A stretch of 64,000 nucleotides of DNA from Strix aluco (taxonomy: Eukaryota > Chordata > Aves > Strigiformes > Strigidae). The translations under genes and the position numbers were made by a program. Positions 53,291 through 64,000 of this stretch are shown here, in pieces. The stretch spans positions 11,137,198 to 11,201,197 of the forward strand of contig NC_133939.1 of assembly GCF_031877795.1 (NCBI RefSeq). The letters run 5' to 3'. The stretch's first letter is position 1, and every line of letters begins with the position of its first letter. The notes under the pieces were generated by a model, which was not told where the DNA came from, made no database searches, and saw only the letters and a program-made list of their open reading frames with translations.

Positions 53291-56200
53291 ATCCTGCTAA
53301 GCCACTGAAAGAACAAAGATTCCCACCCTCCTGCTCAGCCTTCGAGTCCACCAACACACTGAACAAACTTTTGGATTTCTGAATTTTACACCCCACGTAC
53401 AGCATGATTTCAGGAGTCTGTTCCCATGACCCAGGGTGAGCACTCAGCTCTCATTAATTAGCGGAGCTCCATCAGGACCAGGCTCTAACACAAAGTATTT
53501 TACAGGGCTTAAACTCACAGTTTAGCAGCACAGATATTCTCACAAACAAAGTTAAGGTCAATTTTACAAACTCTTTTGAGTGTTTATATCAAACTGAATG
53601 CAGCTACCATTAAAAGTGATGACTTGCAGGCTCCTAAAATGCCATTCCCTTTAATATGATTTCCTATGGTAACACACAATTCATTGGAAGGCCTTTGCAC
53701 CTATTTAGGAACAGACAGACTTTCAAATTAACTTCAGTGGAGCCATGACAGATTATACCAGCAAAGGTTCGGCTGCTCTGTCGTTTGGGTATGTTTCTAA
53801 TTGATGTCATTTCATGCTTTCAGACCATGGCTGCAACTTGGTGAGGAAAGGAATATTTGCCCTTCTTGTTTCACATTTCTCCGTCCAAGCTTTCTCCCCC
53901 CTGCCTCCCCTGTTCTACGCTAGCGGAAAAACAAAATCTTGTTAAAGTCTTTTGTGAAAAATGGAAAGAGAGAGGGAATCATCTGTCTCTAGAAGGAGAG
54001 GTGTGTGGTTGTGGCACTCATTCAGGATGCTTTAGAGTGGAGACCAACCATGCACTGGACAGTCTCTGAGACCAGTAGCTCCTTCTCCATTTCCACTCTT
54101 CAAAAGGTTCAGTGAGTGCTTAAAAACAAACAGACCAAAAAACAACCGAACAAAAACCCAACAGTCCTACACACACAGCCCCAAATACGCCCCAAGCATT
54201 TCAACTTGGGTCTCCCACACTCCAAGCAAGCATCCTAATGCCCAATAGATGGTAGTTATGCAAGCGGAGGAACTCGGAGGACCCAGAGAGGTCTCGTTAC
54301 AGCTTTTCCCTCAGCACCAGCGAAACACATCCCTTCCTTGAGGCAGGGAGCTGCCCTGCTCACGGCAGACAGGAGAGGCACTTTTTCCCCCTGTTTCCAA
54401 TCAGGAATTCCAGCTAGAGTCAGGAAACTTCTCCTAGCAAATCTGATGTTCTCCCAAAAAAAGTCTGTTTTGTCCAACTGCCAGGGCCCGACAGGAAATG
54501 CGTTCTGTCTAAAAAACATTGAAGCTTGTCTGTTACAGCTCAAGCTTTTTTCTTATGACTTTCCTCATATATTTTACCAACACAAAATTCAGAAAGATTT
54601 ACCAAAAGATTTAATTAAGAGGCTGGAACTATTCTGGTATAACTGCACTGAAGAGCAGCAAACATTACTGTTTTCATGAGCACACCAAGGCTTACCATTA
54701 TGTTAACTGATGTCTCTGGAGTTTAGGACTTTCCAGTGCGCAATGTTATGTACTAAATGCACAATTCAGGGCTACAATATTCACACTACGCAAGTATAAA
54801 CCTAGCAGATAATCTCTTTTCTGTCACTTCTTGTCACATGGGTTCTCAGAAATACCCAGTTATCACTGCACATTATATTTTAATCGCCATTCAATGCAAA
54901 CATAATTGGCTTTATTGAACAGTCATATTTATTATTCCTACAACTATGCTTTTCTCATCCCTTCCAAAGCATAACCAAAGTTGCACCGTTCAAACCAATC
55001 TCTTTAGAAAGTCAGGCAAAGTGCCTCCTACAGGCATCAGAATAACAGTATTTAAAAGAACCGTATTCCACTTTTTTTTTTTTTGCTTGTTTCAATGGAG
55101 AGCATCTTAGCGTGGAACTAAAATAAGTCAACACCACGAAGCACAAAAGATTGCAAGGATTTTCTGCAGCATGGGCTTGTCAAAGCAAGTAGGCAGCCTT
55201 TGTGTGCTTCGGCACAGCGGGAGCATTCCTCCAGGTCTGAGTGGCGGAGCGCCCCCAGCCGCGGCTGCCCTGGGCGCCGGGGTTCCCACACCCAAGGCGG
55301 TGGGAAGAGGAGAAAGCAGAGCTGCAGAAGTAGCGTTGTAAATGGGATGAACTGGTCAACACGCTTCTTAGGAAATGCATGGCTTCCAGGAAGAATCACG
55401 TGGAAAGATTTACAATACCTCCACATCAAAGGGTTTGACGTTGGCTATACTGGTTCTTTCAAAAGAAAGCCATGTCTGTCCCCTATAGCATCAGCTCTAC
55501 TGACTCAGGAAAGAGTGCAAAGACATTGCTGAGAATCCTGTATGTCCATACAAATGTATGTTTTAGCTTTTGATTTTAGAAGAAAGAAAAAAAACCAAAT
55601 AAAACAAAAAGAATTTAACTAAAATCCCCATTTTCCTTTTGTCCATTAAGGATGCCTCAATTTAAGTCTCAATCTTGCAAAGTGGTCTGATAAATTATGA
55701 AGTTTTCCCAGTTAAAACTTCGTATTTCTATTTTCCCTTAATACCTTGCACCAAGACAGCTTTAAGGGTAACGCCTGTGTTAGGAGAGTGAATGGGTGAC
55801 CCTGCAATACACACTGACCCAAAGATAAACTTTGACCTGATGTTTGCTAATAACACTTCTTCTTAAGATGCCTTGTTTCTTTTATGAACTACTGCTTGAC
55901 TCTAGGATCTAGAAGCTGACATGCATTAATATACATCTCTGGGTGCCCTTTGACTTGGCCATCAAGACCCTTTGACCCCAGACTTGATTCCTAAACCCTG
56001 TCAATTGTTTACAAGTGGAAAAAACTTATTTTCTAGCAATAATTAATTTTGGTCATGTTTTATTAAGCATTTTTCCTCTCTTTTTAACTTGTTCTTATTT
56101 GAATTTGGGCAAAATAGATGCTTATTTCATTTAGTGGTTTTCCAGGTTACAAAAAAAAAAAAAAAATTACCTAAAGACACTCCTTTAGAGTTTAATCCTT

Positions 56201-59200
56201 TGTTTTCAAGCTTTGTAAAACTCCCAGTAATACTCAAGTGCCTTGACATTTTAAAAAAAGCGCCCCATGAACAATAATATATTCTAAAGAGCCTCCTTTT
56301 GTGCACTGCTTTTCAGATTTATCTGTGTATTTCTGCAGCTTCACAACTTTTTTCAAATAACTTTACAGCATGCTTGAGATGAGATCCCACAGCCATAAAA
56401 GCCGCTAGAAAAACTTCCATCAATTCCCACGTCAGCAGGATCCAGCTCCTCGGCTCAGGCACTCAGTGCCAGTTTCTAGACAAAGCTTAACATTTTTAGA
56501 CTTCTTGAAAGAAGAAATTTCAGTGTCTCCACAAAAAAGTAGATAAATTTATATATATTTATAGATACATATATTCCTACACTATACCTTCTGTTTTAGC
56601 AGCCATGTACACATACTGTGTGCTAAAGGAGAGGGCGAGGAGCCTGCTGCCAGCCCATCCCCACCAGCCAAAGTATGCTGCCATTTCCTGGTACATTCCA
56701 AGATGGAAATTTCTAATTCCTGGAATCATGTTACATTATGGCAGGAATTGCTGCACTTCTGCCTGTTTTACATCAGGACTAAGAGATCACACAAAGAGAA
56801 TGAATGCTTTCCAGTGCTTAGATGATGTATCAAGTATACGTCGCACACATAGCATTATAGCAATCAGCGTCTGGTAAGGAACACCATCAAATAAAAGGCC
56901 TCCAGTCTCAAGGAGGAGAACTGGGACACAGCAAATGAGAGGTTTTAGCAAAACGAAGCAACTAGCCGTTATTTTTGTTCATAAGACACAGTACAGCCTC
57001 AGCAATTATGATGTTATATTCTTAGAGCTGCTGTTTTCTTGCTAGGCAAAAATATTTCCCAAAAGCTCCAAAAAAATGAAGTTAAAAATTAAGTTTTACA
57101 TTTAAAAAAACAGATTCACACACCACCAACCAACACTCACTGAAGAAATCAAAGGGCAGGGACACATCAGGCAATTGCATCAACAAGGATAGGCAGGAGT
57201 CAGTTCAGTAGAAGACATGCTCAGGTTCCACTTCTTGCTGCTGCGGGTGAACAAGACTCCGACTTAGGGTGGTGGAATAGCCAGATGAGAAATTTTGTGC
57301 TTCCAAGCACCTCCCTGCCCCCTGAGGGTTGCATCCCAAGCACTCACCCAACATCCCACATCCCCTGGTTGACAGGAGGGCGCCCGCTGCCCAGGGCAGC
57401 CTTCAGCCTCGAGGCACACTCGCCCCACGGGCACAGGGCACTCGGTCACACACACAGCATCTAGGAAGCACTACCAGGCAAACAGCAATAATCAAGGGTT
57501 GGTTTGTTTATGTTTCTTTTTAAATCCCTATGCATGTCTGAAAAGAACTAAAATGCTCTTTCCTGCTTCCAGAACAGAATGTACCCCAAATAACGTGGGT
57601 TTTGGACTAGTCTTTTCAGGACTTTGGGCCTGGTGGCTCCCCTGGATCAGGCGACCAGATTTCTGTAGGACTATAAACCATGAGTAGAGACAACTGCAGC
57701 AAAGACAGACAACCTCTCCAAGTGAGGCCCTGGCAGGCAGCATCTGTCGATCTGCAGCTAGGGCTCACTTGATTTGAAACCAAAATCTAAGGAGGAAGCA
57801 AAGGTCCCCTAAACTCATGGGACTGAGACTGGGGTGCTGGGGCAGGTATCCTGACACTCCAGGTTTCCCCAGAACAGGGTATTCAAACTCCAAGTTGGTT
57901 ATTGTGTTTTCAAATAATAGGTAATGTACGCCATGGGACTTTAATGCTTTGATTTCTTTTCCCAGCTCAGCTGACTCCATCCAGCCATCCTTCCTTTGCT
58001 CCATTCGCAACATGAAGACTATTGCTTCCTTTTTCAGTTCTACACTCCAAATTTTAAAATCAGCGGTGCCCATTGAACTGGTATGCTATCCAAAAACAGA
58101 GTGAACAACCCCTCTGGGATATGCACTAACCTTCCTTGCTCCAGGCAAACACAGCTACCCAGGAAGTTTGAACAGAGCACTTTCCATTTGCAGCAGAAGA
58201 CAGACGTTTAAAAAATATTTGGAAACAGCTTAAAATCAAAGGAGAGAGACAATGAAACTAGAAAAGTTAGTGAGCTACACCAAACAAGACTTCCACTGCC
58301 ACGGACTCTGGTCCAAGTCCAGCTGGAGATACGGGCAGGGCAGCTTGCACCAGCTAAGGCTCTATGCTTCTAGAAACCCTCTCTATTTTCAGCTGATGCA
58401 ATTATAATCAGTCGATATATTCAGAGGGATCCTTATAAACACTTATCCTCATCAGGTTCTATTAATAAAGTTCTCCTGTAGGGGAGAACCTTTTAAAATC
58501 AAACAAAGGTTTTAACTCCAACAGACTATTCATAAAACCCTATGGACACCAGGAGGGACCCATACAAAAGAAAGAGGTCATTGGTTCTGTACAGTTATTC
58601 CAGCTGGAATTCTTAGACAGTGAAGCGTTCACATAGTGCCATTTTTTCTATTAATATGTAGCTTTGAAACTATGCTATGCCTGACATATACAGGAATTCC
58701 TCTTCTTCTCTTCTCCTTTAAAAAAAAAAAGTGGCCACTATAAAAAAAAAAGTTGATATTTCTTCTTGTATGATGGCAGAAGCCTTCATACAAGCACAAC
58801 CACACTGAATACTCTTTTAGATTATTTGTTAGACTTAAGTTCAAAGGAGGGTGCAATGTAGCCAGGAAAAAAAAAAAAAAAAAAAAGTCCCTCTGTTTAA
58901 AATTTAGCATGCAAGATCTCAACAAAAGTGATTTTTGACTGTGCCAATGCTTTTGTTTTCTCAACAACAGCGACAAAAAAATTATTTCTTCCTTCTCCCC
59001 CACAGTAAACCATTACCAGCTGTTGATGGAGTATTTTTTTTTAAACATGCATTAAGTCATGCTGTATATTGCCCATTTCATGTGTGTAGAGCATTTTTTT
59101 GCTACAAATTCTTTACTATGTTATACCAACAAATCCAAGAGTACCACCCAATCTTGTTATACAGCTTAGGTCTTGCTAATGCAAGTGGGACTCCACCAAA

Positions 59201-60033
59201 CAGGATCATGCTGGAGACTAAAGTTACTTTTACGCAAAGGTGATTGCAGCATCACGCTCAAACCAACACAAAGCCTTTCAGCAGATTTTGTCTATACAAA
59301 GCAACAGCCACTCTTTCCAACTAAAATCCATTATGCATTTAAAAAAAAATACAAGTAGTTAAGTAATGTTGTAAAACTTCGTGTATTTCAAGATGGTTCT
59401 CGCCACACACTTCTGTCCATGTGTCTGTTATTACACAATTCTCTGCATCAGCTGGATCAAGACTAGAGCACTTCTCTCACATTGCAAATGCATTATTATC
59501 TCCTTGTTTCAACAACAGCGACAATTTAGTGCAACTATTAAGATAAACTCAGGAATCTTTTCTTACGCCAGGACCTTAAAATATGCCTGTTTATGGGCAC
59601 ATCCATTTGTGCAAGTAAAATTGTGTATTTGTTTTGTATGTGTAAATTCAGGCCAGTGGAAAATTAAGCCCCATGGGGGTAATTTAACCAACAATACAAA
59701 GAAAATTGTGAGGCACATCTGAAACTTTGTCCTTAATTTACCCTGTTAGGGCAAAATAAGGCAGGAATCTCGTACCATGTGTGCTACAATACTTAGGTAC
59801 AACAGCATATGTTAAAAAAGGAGAGTTGCAGCCTCAGCTCTTAATCTCATTGTTTACTGTGGTTTAAAGTCTGACCCTTAACATTATATGTGGTTTAAAA
59901 CTATATTTGGAGGAAAGAGAGCGAAAATGACTCTCCTAGGTTTGTAAATGTGTTTGTCTTTAAGGTTTGTTCCAGAGGAAACCATGCGTGCCTTAGCTTG
60001 CTCCATATGCGAACCCTTACACGATTTTTAAAC

Positions 60034-60041
60034 ATGCAAAT
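60034..60041 (+). promoter_or_regulatory. Consensus POU octamer ATGCAAAT
   Basis: A perfect octamer in intron 4, about 530 bp from the TCF/LEF pair. It is the class of site bound by OCT/BRN factors in neural progenitors. A single 8-mer is expected by chance in 27 kb, so only its position near other motifs gives it weight. Confidence 0.35.
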
Positions 60042-60564
60042 GCTCACATTCTGCATCTCAGGTTAATCGCGAAGGGTTTTTTGTTGGTTTTCTACTAGCA
60101 GCTTGCCTACAATCCACCAACCCACCACTCTTTATGTATATATGTTGAATAATTATGAAGCAGTGAGTATTTATCACCTTTTCTGAGCAGTAAGCAGAAA
60201 GAAATACAATACTATTACTTCCAGCTACTGGCTTTCCCAAGATAATTAGATAACACAGTGGACTGAAGCCTTGGTTAGTCCAATGCTGTTCAAGTTAAGT
60301 GATTGACATGCCTCTGTCTGGCTGCTCTATTAACTGTTTCATTTTGTTGCTATTTGCAGTTTGCTTGGCTAATACTTCGAACAAATACAGACTGTTTCTT
60401 TAGCCCCTTTTTTCTCTTTGACCTTCTCCTGCCCATTTTCTTTGAGTCACTTCAAACTGCCTTGAAAAGGCCTGTTGAATACGCACAGTCCATCAGAGTC
60501 CCAGGTTCATCCCATTCCTTGCCCTGAATGCTTTACTTCAAAGATGGGCCGCATTCTTTAATTG

Positions 60565-60587
60565 CCCTTTGAATTAATATCAAAGGG
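60565..60587. promoter_or_regulatory. Inverted TCF/LEF site pair around a homeodomain core
   Basis: The sequence is CCCTTTGA-ATTAATA-TCAAAGGG, a perfect 8-bp inverted repeat with a 7-bp spacer. Each arm matches the TCF/LEF consensus WWCAAAG (TTCAAAGG on one strand, ATCAAAGG on the other). The spacer adds an AATTAAT homeodomain core. GTCAC follows directly, resembling part of a paired-domain site. It lies in intron 4 within a repeat-poor stretch (about 60.30-60.86 kb). Wnt input to Pax3 is established; use of this element is inference. Confidence 0.5.
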
Positions 60588-63500
60588 TCACAATGCGAGT
60601 GCCAAAAGAGAAAGAGGCTTTAATGAAGCAAAGAGCTGCCATTCATTTGCAGATAAGCACGTTTTTATGCCTGACTGGTCACCATGGCTAAATGCTTCAT
60701 GAAGAGGAGGCAGGGCAAGGCAAAGAGACTTTTACTTAAGTGGTGATTAGTTCAAACAAACAAGAGTAAACAAATAAAAAACAACACAAACATCCCGGCA
60801 ACAGAAAATAAGTTAATATGGCTGAATGTGTTAAAAAACAACCAACATCCTATTGTGTTAATAAGGCCATTAACCCTTTGCAAAATGCTGGGGTTCAGCT
60901 TTGCAGAGCTGCAGCTCAGCCTCTGCTCCAGACTCCTTGTTTCCCCTACCTTCCACAAAAAACATTTTGGGGGTTAAACTTTCACTCAGTCTCAGACCAA
61001 AGATACAAATTGTATTAATACACTTATTTCCAGAGGTATTAAAAAAATTATCTGACTTTGCAATAAAGACTAAGGAAAAGAAATCAGCAAGTTAACTTTG
61101 TCTATTTTTTTCTGACAGGGCATGTTCAATGGTTTGCATTTTAGTGCCTGTGGAATAACAAACTCTATACTTAAATTATTTATTGATTTAGATTTTGCTA
61201 ATGCATTCAGTACTGTGTTAAAATGTGTGAGTGTTCATGCTTTCTTAATTGCTTAAAGGTCTCCGATATTGTTTTAAATTTCAATACTTGGGGATTTTGT
61301 TTGGTTGACTGGCTGGTTTTGCTTATTTGAAACCTATGAAGCCACACTAAGAAAACTTACTCAGCTTCTTAATCCTACCTATGGTCTTCTATTTTCTCTT
61401 TAAAATACCAAGAATATAAAATTAAAATGAGAAACTTTAACATACATTGTAATGCAATTACAGCCACAATGCAAGTATACAGAAACAAGAAGTTCACAGG
61501 TGTCCTCTTTGTAAATTCTGACTTATTATTTATACACTCAGGCTTCTCTTTGCACAGAAATAATAACTTACTTAACAAATACAAGGTTGTTTTATGGCAG
61601 TAGAGTTATCCCCCCATGAAAGAGGATTAGCTATACTGGTAACAGTGTAAAAGTGCCTTATAAGTGCATTCACATCAGGAATTGTGCTGTATCTCCCATA
61701 ACTAAGAAGGATGTAGGGGTACAAACAGCCCAGAGAAACACAGACCACATTTTTAGCCCCACTTCTTCAAAAAGGATTTCTCATTAATATTGCATATACT
61801 TAAGTCCAACCCTGCGTGCAGCCTGTCACAAGACCTTCCCTTACTGACGCTTCCATGATTATTTTTTTTTTTTTAACCCTCTGCCACTACACTACTCCTG
61901 CCTTGCTCAGCGAGAGCGCTCATCACCCCAATGCTGGCTCTGAATCTTTATTACTCACCAGAACGTGAAGAACTTTGACCTTAAACATCCAGCTGGAAAC
62001 TCGGTACTGACAAACACTGGAAAAACATCTTGCATTTGTGAAGTGGAGGGAAGAAACATGGTAATGAAAAACATGCAATAGAAGAACGGAAAGGTGTCAG
62101 CTGCAGAAGAGGGACAGAAGTGGCTTGGAAGTTTTGATGCCAACACTAGCATAGCTAAATTGCATCTTTTTCAGAATATAAAGCCATATGTCAACCAGCC
62201 TTCTAGGAAACTGCTCAGTTGTACTGTCTTAAATTAACGGTACTACTGAAACTTTCATTTAGGTGGGTTTGTTGAGCTAGCCTGAGTTGCAATCCTACTT
62301 TAACACTAGTTAAAACCCTAGAAACTGTGGATTAACTCTTGAGATTTATTTCAGTAAATGTCAAACACCACCAAAGTTGAACCGTTCTTCTAACACCTGA
62401 TGCTCTTCTGTTTTGGAAGTGTTACATTTTCTAACACATTTTTCAAAAAATATTAGCTGTTTTCCCTATATATTCCATATTTCAGATGGTTAATTTCACT
62501 CTTCTTCAAATGTTCGTAGACAGTTCTGTACATTAGGCTAGATTACACTATTAGCTGGTAATGAAAGACATACTGCCCCATTTGAATTCCTCTTCTAGAA
62601 ACCACAGCGCAGCTGACTTCTGCAACACCAGCCTCGGTAGAGTATCAGAAGTGAAACTGCGTCACACAACATTTAGAAACGGTTACTTATACGCCACCTC
62701 CACTCACGTAATGCGAATGTTTTCCACGTGCATACATGTGGAGTGCTGAAGAGCAAGGCTGCGGGGACAGCGAGTCGAGCAGCAGCTTGCCGTGTGCTTG
62801 GCAAAGCTGCTCCTGAGGGCTTGCTCCGAGGCTGAGGGACTGGCTGCTCACAGCGCCAAACCATGCCCCAGAGTAGCCTCCCCCATGCCATGACCTCACA
62901 GAAAACTGGGGAGCAGGTCAAGTCAGGCGCTACCATACTTATTAGCTTCACAAGCAAAAGATACAGACATCAGGGCCTCAAAGCTGGCACAGCCCCAACT
63001 TTACCACCAGGAGGGATCTCATGGCCATCCACAGCCATGACAGACACTACAGTACCATTACAGGAGCAAAGATCCTACATTTTGACCCACATCAGGTCAA
63101 AACTAGCACAAGGCAAACACAATCTATCCACACACTAGTTGCCAAAATTATTACATTATTGAAATAATCACCAAACACGTGGTCTATCTGCTCTTGACTA
63201 GCGGTACAATGGCGGTCGCAGTTTGTGTAGATCATCTTTGATACAAATTCCTCACAGTCTAGCAAAGTGTCATAATTATAATCTCTGACTATATTGTATA
63301 AATTGCATATGCAAAGCTAGATCCAGAGTTACAGCACAGGTCTCCACATGGATATCTAGACTTCCCGTTTGGAACATGCTAAGAATCAGCCTAATACAGT
63401 AAAACAAATCGTATAGATGTTTTCTGAAGTTTTCCAAATTTAGGTAACATTGTTTTACCCTTATACATTAAAAAACCCCCCAAAACTTTAAAACAGGAAA

Positions 63501-64000
63501 AAATGGATTTCCCTATTAACTCCACTCCTCATTTTGTCTTACTTGTCACTCCAGCTTCTAGCAGCAGTACATAAAACATATTTAGTATTACAGTAATAAC
63601 TATTCTAGAATAGCCTAATTAATGGGCAAACCAGAAAAATATTAGTCAAGTCATCTTACATATTCACCACCATAAAAATAGTTAAATTGCTATATTTTGC
63701 AAACCATAGGAACTCTATTATTGTGATTATCATTATTGAATTATCAAGAACCACCATAAAATTTAAAACATAAGTAAATGGATTTCTTAATGTTTTGTAT
63801 TACATGAATTCTTTACTGATGTAAAGCAAAACAGCGCCGTTCAGAGGTATGAGCCCCTTCACACCTGACAGGGGCATGATCATAATCATCACTACTGCCC
63901 TATAATTAGTTAGCTGTCCATCCAGTACTGCCTGGGGCACACATGCTCCTGGACAATATTTTCCTGGAAATTTTGTGACAAATAACACAAGACCATTTTG

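Overview
The window is vertebrate nuclear DNA holding the 3' half of one gene, PAX3, on the minus strand. Five exons can be read base by base: exons 5, 6, 7, 8 and 9, running from 36539 down to 11015, with the stop codon at 10983-10981. Each has consensus splice sites and an unbroken reading frame. The paired-type homeodomain is complete across exons 5 and 6, with Ser at homeodomain position 50 and the family's intron between positions 46 and 47. The C-terminal Ser/Thr/Pro/Tyr-rich activation region is in exons 7-9. The paired domain and exons 1-4 lie beyond the right edge of the window. Small residue differences from mammalian PAX3, the absence of any recognisable Alu, B1/B2 or L1 copy, and low repeat content suggest a sauropsid, most likely a bird. 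The species cannot be fixed from the sequence alone.

Layout: 1-9404 is DNA downstream of PAX3 with no supported gene. Within it, 3.4-5.3 kb is GC-rich and full of spurious ORFs, and 5.3-9.4 kb is AT-rich. About 9405-10980 is the proposed 3' UTR, with a poly(A) signal at 9425-9430 and two miR-1/miR-206 seed matches. Then come exon 9, intron 8 (533 bp), exon 8, intron 7 (11.9 kb), exon 7, intron 6 (1.1 kb), exon 6, intron 5 (11.1 kb), exon 5, and at least 27.4 kb of intron 4 up to the right edge.

The rest of the interest is regulatory. Intron 4 of PAX3 is known in other vertebrates to carry neural tube and neural crest enhancers. In this window it holds several motif-dense, repeat-poor stretches that look like conserved non-coding elements. 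The best is an inverted pair of TCF/LEF sites around a homeodomain core at 60565-60587. Another stretch, at about 43.0-43.9 kb, carries homeodomain, SOX and POU motifs. Intron 4 also contains a CpG- and GC-rich tract with a strong G-quadruplex motif near 41.4 kb.

I found no second protein-coding gene, RNA gene, intact mobile element, CRISPR array or novel multi-gene system. Apart from the PAX3 exons and parts of reading frames that overlap them, the ORFs look like chance.
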